64,000 nucleotides of DNA from Algoriphagus sp. (GTDB lineage Bacteria > Bacteroidota > Bacteroidia > Cytophagales > Cyclobacteriaceae): positions 272,837 through 336,836 of the forward strand of contig NZ_JAUXYL010000040.1 of the NCBI RefSeq assembly GCF_030694375.1, in the 5' to 3' direction. Positions 17,638 to 27,159 of the stretch are shown here, piece by piece. The position numbers and the translations under genes were made by a program. A model generated the notes under the pieces. That model saw only the letters and a program-made list of their open reading frames with translations, did no database searches and was not told the DNA's origin. Within the stretch, counting starts at the first letter, position 1; each line of letters starts with the position of its first letter.

Positions 17638-19476
17638 ATGATTAAAAGTATAATGAAGCCTTTTATAGGGCTTTTTCTTTTTGTGGGGGCCCTGGGGGCC
17701 AATGCTCAAAACGGTCGATTTCAACAAGCCGTCCAGTACACCATGGATGTGAATATGGATGTCCAAAGCAATCAGTTTACTGGTAAGCAGGTGCTCAAAT
17801 ACACCAATAACTCGCCTGATACACTGAATAGAGTGTTTTATCATTTGTATTTCAATGCGTTTCAACCCGGCTCCATGATGGATGTCCGATCCAGAACCAT
17901 AGCAGATCCAGATAGACGTGTAGCATCCCGAATTGCCAAACTAAAGCCAAACGAAATTGGCTACCTCCATGCCAAAACTTTGACAATGAACGGAAAAGCC
18001 CTGAAGTTCAAAGAGGTGGAAACGATCCTTGAGGTGGATTTGGAGGAAGCGATTCTACCTCATTCTACCGTGACTTTTGAAATGGAATTTGAAGGTCAAG
18101 TACCCATACAAATCAGAAGATCAGGCAGAGACAGTGAGGAAGGCGTGCGCTATTCCATGGCCCAATGGTATCCAAAAATGGCAAACTATGACGAGCAGGG
18201 CTGGCATGCAAATCCATACATAGGACGTGAGTTTTATGGCATTTGGGGTGATTTTGATGTGAAAATCACGATTGACAAAAGTTATGTTTTGGGTGGGACA
18301 GGTTACTTGCAGAATCCCAATGAAATTGGCCATGGATATGAAGACGAGGGAGTTAAGGTTCCCACTCCTTCAGGAAAGAACCTCACTTGGCACTTCAAAG
18401 CTCCTATTGTTCATGATTTTATGTGGGGAGCTGATCCCAAATACAAACACGACAAAGTGCTGATGGAAAATGGAATCACGGTACACCATTTTTATATACC
18501 AGGTGCAAAAACAACGGAAAATTGGGAAAAGCTGAAAGAGTACACTCCAAAAGCCATCGATTACCTTTCTAAGAATTTCGGGCAATATCCATACAAGCAA
18601 TTCTCGGTAGTACAGGGAGGAGATGGAGGAATGGAATATGCGATGTCCACTTTGATTACAGGAGAAAGACCATTGCAAAGTTTGGTTGGAGTGATGGTTC
18701 ATGAATTAGCTCATAGCTGGTTTCATGGTGTTTTAGCGACCAACGAATCGCTTTATCCTTGGATGGATGAGGGATTTACCAGCTACGCCACCGATCTGAC
18801 GATGTCCAATATTTTCCAAACCTCATCCAATCCAAACAGAGGCTCATACAACGGATATTTTAGACTGGCAAAATCAGGCCTTGAAGAACCCTTATCTACG
18901 CATGCGGACCACTATCATACCAACTCAGCTTATGGTGCTGCTGCCTATTCCAAAGGAGCAGTATTCTTGTCCCAATTGGGTTATGTGATCGGAGATGAAG
19001 TTAGAAACCGGGCGATGTTACGGTATTTCGAAACTTGGAAATTCCGTCATCCCAACGTGAATGATTTGGTAAGAATTATGGAAAAAGAAAGCGGGTTGGA
19101 GTTGGATTGGTATAAAGAATACTTTGTAAACTCGACAAAGACCATCGATTATGGAGTCAAAGAAGTAAAAGGAAGTGGTGGCAATACCGAAATCACACTC
19201 GAACGAATAGGATTGATGCCGATGCCTGTGGACCTTGTCGTAACTTACAAGGATGGAACTTCGGAGTTGATTTATCTGCCCTTGGTGATCATGAGAGGGG
19301 AGAAAGGCGCTGAGAACGGAATGCCGGTCAGAATTCGGACTGAGGCTTGGCCTTGGACGAATCTGACAAAAACACTGGTATTGACAAAAGATTTCAAAAC
19401 CATTAAGTCAGTGGAAATCGATCCGAGTAAACGGATGGCTGACCTACAGCCTGAAAACAATAAAGTGGAGTTTTAG
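17638..19476 (+). CDS. secreted M1-family zinc metallopeptidase
   Basis: From the ATG at 17638 this is a 612-residue exported aminopeptidase-like protein; the frame opens further upstream but that part lacks protein character. A signal peptide follows (MIKSIMKPFIGLFLFVGALG...NAQ). M1 hallmarks are GGMEYAM (exopeptidase motif with the substrate-amine Glu), HELAH with zinc ligands H355 and H359, and E378 in WMDEGF as third ligand, the standard 18-residue spacing. It probably trims peptides in the periplasm. Confidence 0.92.
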   Translation: MIKSIMKPFIGLFLFVGALGANAQNGRFQQAVQYTMDVNMDVQSNQFTGKQVLKYTNNSPDTLNRVFYHLYFNAFQPGSMMDVRSRTIADPDRRVASRIAKLKPNEIGYLHAKTLTMNGKALKFKEVETILEVDLEEAILPHSTVTFEMEFEGQVPIQIRRSGRDSEEGVRYSMAQWYPKMANYDEQGWHANPYIGREFYGIWGDFDVKITIDKSYVLGGTGYLQNPNEIGHGYEDEGVKVPTPSGKNLTWHFKAPIVHDFMWGADPKYKHDKVLMENGITVHHFYIPGAKTTENWEKLKEYTPKAIDYLSKNFGQYPYKQFSVVQGGDGGMEYAMSTLITGERPLQSLVGVMVHELAHSWFHGVLATNESLYPWMDEGFTSYATDLTMSNIFQTSSNPNRGSYNGYFRLAKSGLEEPLSTHADHYHTNSAYGAAAYSKGAVFLSQLGYVIGDEVRNRAMLRYFETWKFRHPNVNDLVRIMEKESGLELDWYKEYFVNSTKTIDYGVKEVKGSGGNTEITLERIGLMPMPVDLVVTYKDGTSELIYLPLVIMRGEKGAENGMPVRIRTEAWPWTNLTKTLVLTKDFKTIKSVEIDPSKRMADLQPENNKVEF

Positions 19477-19489
19477 GCTCCACTTTATT
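19459..19489 (+). terminator. terminator hairpin overlapping the M1 peptidase stop codon
   Basis: A 12-bp perfect stem, AATAAAGTGGAG (19459-19470) with CTCCACTTTATT (19478-19489), contains the last codons and stop of the peptidase gene in its arm and loop. Confidence 0.7.
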
Positions 19490-19504
19490 AGTTATCCGTA
19501 CAAA

Positions 19505-19530
19505 AAAAGGTGGCATTAATGCCACCTTTT
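19505..19530. terminator. bidirectional terminator
   Basis: A perfect 26-nt palindrome (half-site AAAAGGTGGCATT) is flanked by A and T runs on both sides. It sits between convergent genes, the M1 peptidase and the Hc1-like gene, so it can serve both. Confidence 0.85.
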
Positions 19531-19540
19531 ATTTTTTGGA

Positions 19541-19717
19541 TCAACCGGCGTTCTTCTTATTCTGAACTTCAGTACGAATTTCCTGGGCCAGGTTTTTTAG
19601 GTCCTGCATTCCTTTTCTTACTCTAGTTCCGGCTGCTTGATTGCCCTTCTCATAGAATTTCTCGAAATCACCTTCTAGGTCCATTACAAGATTTTTTACT
19701 TCACTAAATCTGCTCAT
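19541..19717 (-). CDS. small histone H1-like (Hc1-type) protein
   Basis: A 58-codon gene runs from ATG at 19717 to TGA at 19541-19543. The product begins MSRFSEVKNLVMDLEGDFEK, continues FYEKGNQAAGTRVRKGMQDL and ends NKKNAG. Residues 19-40 (EKFYEKGNQAAGTRVRKGMQ) match the Bacteroidota histone H1-like family of about 58 residues (Hc1-related), basic single-helix proteins thought to bind DNA. It is monocistronic and ends at the shared terminator. Identification rests on recall of the family, not a search. Confidence 0.8.
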   Translation of the reverse strand: MSRFSEVKNLVMDLEGDFEKFYEKGNQAAGTRVRKGMQDLKNLAQEIRTEVQNKKNAG

Positions 19718-19820
19718 AGTAAAAGTTTAATTTTAAGGTTGATGATAAGTTTATTACGATTCAATATAGGTCAAATACTTACTAATTCAATCCAGAGGGC
19801 ATTTTTTTTACTTTTTTTTT

Positions 19821-21071
19821 TTATTCGACAATCGATAGTGCCAATTCTGAATTTTTATAGAACCCACTAGTGAGCTTGTCTTTTACAGATGCGAATGCCC
19901 GGATGGTTTCCTCGACGTCCGCTATCGTATGAACTGCTGTAGGGATTAATCTCAAGATAATCATTCCTTTAGGTATGACTGGGTAAATGACCACTGAACA
20001 GAAAATACCGTAATTTTCTCTCAAATCCCGAGATAGTGCTGCCGCTTCTCCAACAGTTCCATTGAGTACAACAGGGGTAACCGGAGAATCTGATCTTCCA
20101 GTGCTGAATCCATTATCATGGAGCCCTTTTCTCAAGGCATGAACGATTTTCCAAAGGTCATCCTTCAATTCCGGCTTAGACCTCAAAAGCTCAAGACGCT
20201 TAAGCGCCCCTTCTACAAGCAGCATCGGGAGCGATTTTGCGAAAATCTGCGAGCGCATATTGTATCTCAAATAAAGAATCACATTTGCATCTCCCGCGAT
20301 AAAGGCACCTATTGATGCCATAGATTTTGCAAAAGTGGAGAAGTATAAATCAATTTCTTCTTGTACTCCTTGCTCTTCACCTGTTCCAGCACCGGTTTTA
20401 CCCATTGTGCCAAAGCCATGCGCGTCATCTACCAAAAGTCTGAAATCAAATTTTTTCTTCAATTCAACGATTTCTTTCAGCTTACCTTGATCTCCTGTCA
20501 TGCCAAATACACCTTCGGTGATGACCAAGATTCCGCCTCCGGTTTCTGCTGCCAGTTTGGTAGCGCGCTCCAGTTGCTTTTCGCAGTTTTCTATGTCGTT
20601 GTGAGGAAATACATAGCGCTTGCCCAAGTGCATTCTCAAGGCATCTATAATGCATGCGTGACATTCGGAATCATAGACTACCACATCTTTTCGATCCAAA
20701 ATAGAATCGATCACCGACATAATTCCCTGATATCCGTAATTCAACAAGTAGGATTTCTCTTTGCCAACAAACTCCGCCAACTCGTCCTCAAGCTGCTCAT
20801 GCAGGCTGGTTTGACCCGACATCATTCGAGCTCCCATAGGATAAGCGGCTCCCCATTTCGCAGCAGCCTCAGCATCAGCTTTGCGTACTTCCGGGTGATT
20901 AGCCAAACCGAGGTAATTATTTAGGCTCCATGTTAGCACCTCTTTTCCCTGAAATCTCATACGAGGCGCAATTTCGCCTTCAAGTTTCGGGAATGAGAAA
21001 TAGCCGTCTGCAAACTCAGAGTGTTTGCCCAAAGGGCCCATGTTCGTTTTTAATTTTGCAAATAGATCCAA
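19821..21071 (-). CDS. alpha-oxoamine synthase (serine palmitoyltransferase-like, PLP enzyme)
   Basis: This 416-residue class II PLP enzyme belongs to the alpha-oxoamine synthase family, which condenses an amino acid with an acyl-CoA (serine palmitoyltransferase, KAPA synthase, aminoketobutyrate ligase). Visible features are NNYLGL, the VDDAHGFG motif with the PLP Asp, and the Schiff-base lysine in STFAKSMASIGAF. Bacteroidota use such enzymes to start sphingolipid synthesis. Differences from the well-known Sphingobacterium enzyme (SECHACIIDALRM in place of DHASIIDG) make it a paralogue whose substrate is uncertain. It is monocistronic with a plausible promoter upstream. Confidence 0.85.
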   Translation of the reverse strand: MDLFAKLKTNMGPLGKHSEFADGYFSFPKLEGEIAPRMRFQGKEVLTWSLNNYLGLANHPEVRKADAEAAAKWGAAYPMGARMMSGQTSLHEQLEDELAEFVGKEKSYLLNYGYQGIMSVIDSILDRKDVVVYDSECHACIIDALRMHLGKRYVFPHNDIENCEKQLERATKLAAETGGGILVITEGVFGMTGDQGKLKEIVELKKKFDFRLLVDDAHGFGTMGKTGAGTGEEQGVQEEIDLYFSTFAKSMASIGAFIAGDANVILYLRYNMRSQIFAKSLPMLLVEGALKRLELLRSKPELKDDLWKIVHALRKGLHDNGFSTGRSDSPVTPVVLNGTVGEAAALSRDLRENYGIFCSVVIYPVIPKGMIILRLIPTAVHTIADVEETIRAFASVKDKLTSGFYKNSELALSIVE

Positions 21072-21124
21072 AGTAATATTGAATTTAGAGTTTCCTGAAT
21101 TAATGAATTTTCATTAAAAGTGTT

Positions 21125-21156
21125 CAAAAATAATCTTTTACCCGTTGCAAAGCAAA
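21125..21156 (-). promoter_or_regulatory. candidate promoter for the oxoamine synthase gene
   Basis: On the minus strand TTTG (21153-21156) is separated by 20 nt from TATTTTTG (21125-21132), fitting the Bacteroidota -33/-7 pattern. The predicted leader is about 45 nt. The remaining 21160-21390 gap shows no gene; it must hold the plus-strand promoter of the biotin carboxylase operon. Confidence 0.4.
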
Positions 21157-21390
21157 AATCCGCCCGTAAGCACTTGTATTCTTCATAAATCGAATATTTC
21201 CAAGCCAGTACAAAGTTGGATGATTATAAACGATCTGCCTAGAGCAGACTCGTCTGTCTGTCGGTAAAGTTCATTAAAGAGCGGTAATATGGCCTTTAAA
21301 AATCAATTACAAACACATAAAAGCTCGGATTTATTTCCTTATTTCGCTTCGCGCCAATTGCCCAACCCAAATAATTCGTATTAGAGAACA

Positions 21391-22887
21391 ATGCCAAAAA
21401 TCAAAAAACTTTTAGTCGCAAATCGTGGTGAAATAGCACTTCGAATCATGCGTACAGCTCAGGAAATGGGAATCGCCACCGTAGCGGTTTTCTCAGAAGC
21501 CGATCGACTATCTCCGCATGTTAAATTTGCCGATGAGGCAGTTTGTCTTGGCCCCCCACCATCCAATCAGTCTTATTTATTGGGAGAAAAGATAATTCAA
21601 GTTTGTATAGAACTTGGAGTGGATGCCATTCATCCGGGGTATGGATTTCTTTCGGAAAATGCCGCTTTTGCCAAAAAAGTATCCGAGTCAGGTTTGATAT
21701 TTGTCGGTCCTTCACCCGAATCAATAGAGGTCATGGGCTCAAAGCTTGCAGCTAAGCAGGCGGTTTCAAAATATGATATCCCCCTTGTCCCGGGAACAGA
21801 AGAAGCCATATCTGATATCCCAATTGCAAAGACAAGAGCAGCTGAAATAGGATATCCTATATTAATAAAAGCCTCCGCCGGTGGAGGAGGCAAAGGAATG
21901 CGGATTGTTGAATCTGAGTCAGAATTTGAGGAGCAAATGAACCGGGCTGTTTCTGAAGCGCAATCTGCATTTGGTGATGGAGCGGTATTTATCGAAAAAT
22001 TCATCACTTCTCCTCGTCATATTGAGATTCAGGTTTTAGGGGATCAGCATGGAAATACGGTTTATCTTTTTGAACGGGAATGCTCAATTCAACGTCGACA
22101 TCAGAAAGTAATCGAAGAAGCACCATCAGCCGTGGTGTCGCCAGCAATGCGAAAAGCTATGGGTGAGGCCGCAGTAGGCGTTGCAAAAGCCTGCAATTAT
22201 TATGGGGCCGGCACAGTGGAATTTATCGTCGATGATAAATTGAATTTTTACTTTTTGGAAATGAACACCCGCCTTCAAGTAGAGCACCCGGTGACTGAAA
22301 TGATCACGGGAAAAGATCTTGTTCGTGAGCAAATTTTAATAGCGGAGGGCAATCCCCTTTCTTTTGCCCAGGAAGACCTTAAGATTCATGGTCATGCTGT
22401 AGAAATTCGCGTTTACGCCGAAGATCCCAAAAACAATTTTCTGCCTGATATCGGAACTCTTGTCACCTACAGAAGACCTCAAGGCCCCGGAATCCGTGTG
22501 GATGATGGCTTTGAGGAAGGAATGGAAATTCCCATCTATTATGATCCGATGATTGCCAAGCTGATCACACATGGAGAAAACCGTCAGGATGCGATTGATC
22601 GCATGATACGTGCAATCAATGACTACCGGATTACAGGAATTCAAACTACCCTGGACTTTTGCAGATTTGCTTTGGAGCACGAAGCTTTCGTTTCAGGTAA
22701 TTTCGACACCAAGTTTGTAGAAAACTACTTTCGGCCTGAAAAATTGGAACCTGTTTTCTCAGAAGAAGAAAAGGAGTTGCTGGCAGCTTTGGCAGTGGAG
22801 TTTTTCGAAAAAGAAGAAAACCGTGTCAATCCTTCCAAGCCCATCAAGTCACTTCCCAGCACTAATTGGAAAAACCGACTGGTCTGA
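21391..22887 (+). CDS. accC: biotin carboxylase subunit of acetyl/propionyl-CoA carboxylase
   Basis: This 498-residue ATP-grasp enzyme carboxylates biotin on a carrier protein. It opens with KKLLVANRGEIALRIMRT, and has the glycine-rich ATP loop KASAGGGGKGMR (about 168-179), the ERECSIQRRHQK segment, EMNTRLQVEHPVTE with metal-binding and catalytic residues, and the C-terminal domain with the bicarbonate/biotin site. It is longer than E. coli AccC (449) and resembles the alpha-subunit type used with propionyl-CoA carboxylases, although no biotin-carrier domain is fused. Its stop overlaps the DUF1015 gene start (TGATG), and maf follows, forming an operon. Confidence 0.93.
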   Translation: MPKIKKLLVANRGEIALRIMRTAQEMGIATVAVFSEADRLSPHVKFADEAVCLGPPPSNQSYLLGEKIIQVCIELGVDAIHPGYGFLSENAAFAKKVSESGLIFVGPSPESIEVMGSKLAAKQAVSKYDIPLVPGTEEAISDIPIAKTRAAEIGYPILIKASAGGGGKGMRIVESESEFEEQMNRAVSEAQSAFGDGAVFIEKFITSPRHIEIQVLGDQHGNTVYLFERECSIQRRHQKVIEEAPSAVVSPAMRKAMGEAAVGVAKACNYYGAGTVEFIVDDKLNFYFLEMNTRLQVEHPVTEMITGKDLVREQILIAEGNPLSFAQEDLKIHGHAVEIRVYAEDPKNNFLPDIGTLVTYRRPQGPGIRVDDGFEEGMEIPIYYDPMIAKLITHGENRQDAIDRMIRAINDYRITGIQTTLDFCRFALEHEAFVSGNFDTKFVENYFRPEKLEPVFSEEEKELLAALAVEFFEKEENRVNPSKPIKSLPSTNWKNRLV

Positions 22888-24197
22888 TGGCAGAAATTTT
22901 ACCGCTTAAGGCCTGGAGATATAATGAGAAGCTCGCTCAAAATTTGGAAGACTTAACTGCCCCGCTTTTTGATGTGGTGTCGACCAAGCAAAGAGAAGTG
23001 CTCTACGGAAATCCCCTCAACAGTATCCATCTCTCTGTACCACAAGGAGAAAATCCCAGCGAAAATGCTCAAAAGATTCTCCTGAGGTGGAAATCAGAAG
23101 GTGTTCTTGATCAGGATTCATTACCCGGAATCTATATTTACTACCAATATTTCCGTCTTCCGGGAGATCATGAGGAGCGCTGTAGAAAGGGATTCATCGC
23201 GCAGATAAAAGCCTACGATTGGGAGGAAAATCAGATTCTGCGCCATGAGAGCACGATTGTTTCTGCTGTGAATGACCGAATCGATTTACTTCGCGCTACA
23301 GAGATCCAGTCCAGTCCCACGCATGGCTTATATGAGGATGAAGGCACAGAATTAGAATTTCATATGGATGCAGCCATCGCATCGCCCCTTTATGAATTGG
23401 AAGATTACCAAGGAGTCCGGGAAGTCTTGGGTGTGATTCACGATGCAAAAGTGATTTCGAGATTTTTAGCTGTTTTAGCTGATAAAAAAGTAATTCTCGC
23501 AGATGGACATCATCGCTTGGAAGGTGCAATTGAATATAAGAAATTACAGCAAAATGCTTTTCCTGAGGCCAAATGGAAAGGCTCTGATTATCATTTGATG
23601 TACTTGACCAATGTACACGGCAATCACCTGAAGATCCTTCCGACGCATCGGCTTTTTTATGGCTTGGATCTTTCGGAAGCTGAACTTTTAGATCGAATCG
23701 GCCTATGGTTTGACATCCGCCCATTTGGTGATGCGGATGAATTGGTCAATTACACGTTCCAAAGGAAATGGTCATTCGGATTGATTCTTTCGGAAGAAGC
23801 CTATGTAATCAAGTTTAAGCCTGATCGATTCGAAGAAGTTCGTCCTGAATTGCCGGAGTCATTGAGAAATCTTGATTTGGTAATTTTACACCACATCTTG
23901 TTTGAAAAGATTTTGGGATTGAATGGAGAGCAGCAGCGAAAGTCAGATCAATTGGCGTTTGAGCGGAATTTCTCAAGGTGTGTTCGTGAAGTTCGCTACG
24001 GGAAAGCAAGTTTTGCAATCATCACCCGGGAAATCGAATTGGAGCAAGTATTGGAAGTGTGCAAATCCGGAGCAGTGATGCCTCAAAAATCCACCTATTT
24101 TTATCCAAAAGCACTCGGGGGATTGCTTTTTGGAAGTATTAAGCAGGAAGAATTTGATTATGACTATGGAGCCTTTTTTGACCAAACTACACGATAA
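22887..24197 (+). CDS. DUF1015 family protein
   Basis: With the ATG at 22887, which overlaps the carboxylase stop as TGATG, the protein has 436 residues. It is recognised as DUF1015 by the opening EILPLKAWRYNEKL, a central YIYYQYFRLPGD and the conserved ADGHHRLEGAIEYKKLQ. Relatives have been linked to serine kinase-like activity of the SbnI type, but no reaction can be asserted here. The cytoplasmic product is coupled to accC upstream, and maf starts inside its 3' end. Confidence 0.85.
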   Translation: MAEILPLKAWRYNEKLAQNLEDLTAPLFDVVSTKQREVLYGNPLNSIHLSVPQGENPSENAQKILLRWKSEGVLDQDSLPGIYIYYQYFRLPGDHEERCRKGFIAQIKAYDWEENQILRHESTIVSAVNDRIDLLRATEIQSSPTHGLYEDEGTELEFHMDAAIASPLYELEDYQGVREVLGVIHDAKVISRFLAVLADKKVILADGHHRLEGAIEYKKLQQNAFPEAKWKGSDYHLMYLTNVHGNHLKILPTHRLFYGLDLSEAELLDRIGLWFDIRPFGDADELVNYTFQRKWSFGLILSEEAYVIKFKPDRFEEVRPELPESLRNLDLVILHHILFEKILGLNGEQQRKSDQLAFERNFSRCVREVRYGKASFAIITREIELEQVLEVCKSGAVMPQKSTYFYPKALGGLLFGSIKQEEFDYDYGAFFDQTTR

Positions 24198-24753
24198 ACG
24201 AATCATTTTGGCTTCCAATTCTCCCCGACGACAGGAGCTGTTGAAAGCCTTGGGAGTTGATTTTGAGGTGAAGGTTCATCCTGTGGATGAGACAGTCCCT
24301 ACGGATTTACCAGCCGAGTATGCAGCAGCATATTTGTCAAAACTTAAGGCCGATAGCTTTCCGGTTCCCTTGGGAGAAAATGAAATCCTGATTACCGCGG
24401 ATACCATTGTGATCGTGAAAGGCCGGATTTTGGGTAAGCCAAATTCGGAATTGGAGGCCTTTGAAATGATCAAAAGTCTATCGGGTGCCACGCATACGGT
24501 GATGACAGCGGTTACCTTCAAGGATTCCAAAAGACAGATTACCGTCGAAGATGAGGCAAAGGTTTCCTTTCGCTTTTTAGAAGAAGATGAAATCTGGTAT
24601 TACATCCGAAACTTTAAGCCATTTGACAAAGCAGGTGCTTATGGGATACAGGAATGGATCGGATTTGTAGGTGTGACTTCAATCGAAGGATCGTACTTCA
24701 CCGTGATGGGCTTTCCTCAACATTTGGTCTATCAACAGCTGAAGAAGTGGTGA
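24160..24753 (+). CDS. maf: Maf-family nucleoside triphosphate pyrophosphatase
   Basis: The ATG at 24160 gives 197 residues and lies 38 nt inside the DUF1015 gene. Maf motifs are clear: ILASNSPRRQELL (SxSPRR), ETVPTD, ITADTIV with the catalytic Asp, and KPFDKAGAYGIQ. The family hydrolyses non-canonical or modified nucleotides such as dTTP, UTP and pseudo-UTP. The final 28 nt of the gene are the first part of a 114-bp unit repeated three more times directly downstream. Confidence 0.93.
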   Translation: MTMEPFLTKLHDKRIILASNSPRRQELLKALGVDFEVKVHPVDETVPTDLPAEYAAAYLSKLKADSFPVPLGENEILITADTIVIVKGRILGKPNSELEAFEMIKSLSGATHTVMTAVTFKDSKRQITVEDEAKVSFRFLEEDEIWYYIRNFKPFDKAGAYGIQEWIGFVGVTSIEGSYFTVMGFPQHLVYQQLKKW

Positions 24754-25180
24754 AAATACAGTACCTCACAGATGACACAGATCGACACAGATCCTAAGAA
24801 ACCCATCTATGGACATCTGTGCTATCTATGAGTACTTTTGGTCTATCAACAGCTGAAGAAGTGGTGAAAAATCTGTACCGCACAGATAACGCGGATAGAC
24901 ACTGATCCTAAGAAACCAATCTGTGGACATCCGTGCTATCTGTGAGTACGTTTGATCTTTCATCAGCTGAAGAAGTGGTGAAAAATCTGTACCGCACAGA
25001 TAACACAGATACGCACAGATCCTAAGAAACCCATCTATGGACATCCTTGCTATCTGTGAGCACTTTTGGTCTATCAACAGCTGAAGAAGTGGTGAAAATA
25101 CTGTACGCACAGATAACACAGATACGCACAGATCCTAAGAAACCCATCTGTGGACATCCGTGCTATCTGTGAGCACTTTA
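24726..25180. repeat. four tandem 114-bp units that include the 3' end of maf
   Basis: Units start at 24726, 24840, 24954 and 25068, exactly 114 bp apart. Each begins with a copy of the last codons and stop of maf (GGTCTATCAACAGCTGAAG...) and continues with CACAGAT boxes (as in CACAGATAACACAGAT). An AAGAAACC centre and reverse-complement boxes (CTATCTGTGAG) follow, so each unit could fold into an imperfect hairpin. The fourth unit loses its end before the next gene. Because 114 is divisible by 3, a spurious minus-strand frame with 38-residue periodicity appears. Confidence 0.9.
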
Positions 25181-25222
25181 GAATTCAGATTGAATTATCT
25201 TTGGCAAATTCGATGGCTTAGC

Positions 25223-26011
25223 ATGATCTTCCTTCAAAAAATAGCGCTCCCAACTGGAAATCCCCGGCAATTCCCCTTCAGCATTCCCGCTTTTAAGGGT
25301 TTGGAAACCATGGATTTCAAAAGTCCGATTACGGTTTTTGTTGGGGAAAATGGTTCGGGAAAATCCACTTTACTCAAGGCTTTGGCCATGAAAATCAACC
25401 TTCCTGCGATCGGAAGCACAGATTTGGAGCAGGATGATACCTTAACTGGATTTAGGGATTTCAGTGAAGGTATCATTACCAGGTGGGAGCGGACCAAAAC
25501 GTATCGGGGATTCTTTTTCCGTGCGGAGGATTACTTCGGCTTTGTGAAAAGGCTCCGATCCATCGATCAGGAACTGAAAGGGGACATTGTAGACTTTGAA
25601 AAAAATCTCAGCGGCTACGGTCTCAAAGTGGCTGTTGGTGCAATTCAGGGGCAAAAGGAAGCACTGCAACGTAAATACGGGGATTTGACTCAGGTATCAC
25701 ATGGAGAAGGTTTTATCAAAGTTCTCCAAAGTCGCATCCAACCGGAAGGTATTTACCTGATTGACGAACCTGAAGCCGCGCTTTCTCCGCAGCGTCAGTT
25801 GGCTCTTTTTTCCATGATTAAAAATCTGGCTGTAAATGAAAACTGTCAGTTTATCATAGCAACGCATTCTCCCATACTGATGAGTCTGCCGGAAGCTCAA
25901 ATCATGCAGTTTGATGATACAGTACATGAAGTAAAAGTGGAAGAAACGGAGCACTTCACAATCATGAAAAATTTCCTCAACAATCCAGGAGCGTTTCTTC
26001 GATACCTCTAG
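25223..26011 (+). CDS. AAA-family ATPase, ABC/SMC-like
   Basis: The start chosen is ATG at 25223 (262 residues), because the upstream part of the frame lies within the repeat array. It is a single ABC-type ATPase domain with no membrane partner: Walker A GENGSGKSTLLKA (near 42-54), a signature-like SHGEGF, Walker B YLIDEPEAALSP and switch His in ATHSPIL. Such stand-alone predicted ATPases resemble RecF/OLD-type proteins; the role is unknown. It converges on the next gene with a 4-nt overlap. Confidence 0.8.
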   Translation: MIFLQKIALPTGNPRQFPFSIPAFKGLETMDFKSPITVFVGENGSGKSTLLKALAMKINLPAIGSTDLEQDDTLTGFRDFSEGIITRWERTKTYRGFFFRAEDYFGFVKRLRSIDQELKGDIVDFEKNLSGYGLKVAVGAIQGQKEALQRKYGDLTQVSHGEGFIKVLQSRIQPEGIYLIDEPEAALSPQRQLALFSMIKNLAVNENCQFIIATHSPILMSLPEAQIMQFDDTVHEVKVEETEHFTIMKNFLNNPGAFLRYL

Positions 26012-27087
26012 CCTACAAGCAGATTTTTACCTACAATTGGCTCGACCAAAGCTCCATTTACAGCATCAGGATTAGCTTTTAACCAATCGAGTGGTTCTAA
26101 AAGCAATTCATCGGATAAGTCAAAGGTCCCAAAATGCATCGGGATGAAGTGCTTTCCACCCATCTCCTGAAAAACCTTGGCTGCATCCATCGGACTGATG
26201 TGGGCCGGATGCATAAACCACTCTGGCTTATAGGCCCCAACTCCCATCAGGGCATAGTCAGGGGAACCCATTGTTTCTGAGATCAATTTAAAATGAGGTC
26301 CATAACCAGAATCACTCATAAAGTAGATGGTACGCTCCCCGCTCTCGATATAGTAACCTCCCCATAGTCGCTGATTGGTATCCAACAAACCTCTTCGTGA
26401 CCAGTGCCTCGTTGGAAGGAAGGTAATTCTAAGGGACTCTTTTATGTCATAGGTTTGAAACCAGCCTGCTTCCTGAATCTTATTTTTGGGCATCCAAGAT
26501 TGTATTAAGGATCTCATATTCATTCCGGTCAGGATTTGAGCCTGCGGCAAAAGTTTTCCCAGTAATTTCAGCGTTGCTTCATCACAATGATCCCGATGGT
26601 CATGTGAAAGTAAAATATAATTCACATCGCGAAGTTGATCTGGATCGATAGGGAGGGCTGAATTACGCTTCAGCACCCAGTTGTCCAGCCATACCGGATC
26701 TGTAAGAATGGTTACTCCTCCGATGTAAATAAGATAGCTCGCATGACCAAGCCAAATCAATTCATCTCGCCCATTGGGATGAAATGTTCCGATGTGATTT
26801 ACCTCAAGCCGTCTTTTATCGGTTTTTTTAGCTTCTTCCTGAGGATTCTTATCCAATTTCCACTTGAGGACAGCAGCCAAACTTGCCTCAAAGGGATGAT
26901 ATAAATTTTGGAAAGTTCCATCGCTGAGTCGGGGAGTGCCTTTCCAGCCATCGGGAGCTTTATCGTAAGGCAGCTTGGGATTCGAAGTGTGGGTCAAGGT
27001 AGGAGGTCCGTTTAAATCCAAGTTGGACAGAATAATTCCCGCAGGAATCACGGCAGCCAAACTGGTAAGAAAAGTTCTTCGTTTCAT
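26008..27087 (-). CDS. exported metallo-beta-lactamase-fold hydrolase (UlaG/NAPE-PLD-like)
   Basis: From the ATG at 27087 the product has 359 residues and begins MKRRTFLTSLAAVIPAG, a signal sequence or membrane anchor with two arginines. The metallo-beta-lactamase motif HDHRDHCD is present, preceded by LIYIGGVTILTDPVW and followed by the metal-ligand stretches FMSDSGYGPHF and MHFGTFDL. This arrangement resembles NAPE-PLD/UlaG-type enzymes acting on phosphodiester or lactone substrates. An alternative start at 27102 adds five residues. Confidence 0.85.
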   Translation of the reverse strand: MKRRTFLTSLAAVIPAGIILSNLDLNGPPTLTHTSNPKLPYDKAPDGWKGTPRLSDGTFQNLYHPFEASLAAVLKWKLDKNPQEEAKKTDKRRLEVNHIGTFHPNGRDELIWLGHASYLIYIGGVTILTDPVWLDNWVLKRNSALPIDPDQLRDVNYILLSHDHRDHCDEATLKLLGKLLPQAQILTGMNMRSLIQSWMPKNKIQEAGWFQTYDIKESLRITFLPTRHWSRRGLLDTNQRLWGGYYIESGERTIYFMSDSGYGPHFKLISETMGSPDYALMGVGAYKPEWFMHPAHISPMDAAKVFQEMGGKHFIPMHFGTFDLSDELLLEPLDWLKANPDAVNGALVEPIVGKNLLVG

Positions 27088-27159
27088 TGCAACTGATTTC
27101 AAAATACGAACTCCATAGAAAGCTAAAAAGTTGCTTTGGTACAGATCAAGCCTAAAATC

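Noticed and set aside
24826..25119. 97-codon minus-strand frame with 38-residue periodicity
   Set aside because: It is a by-product of the 114-bp tandem repeat (114 is a multiple of 3) and has no start signal or family.
24726..25180. CRISPR-like array
   Set aside because: Units are contiguous 114-bp tandem copies without unique spacers, and no cas genes are present.
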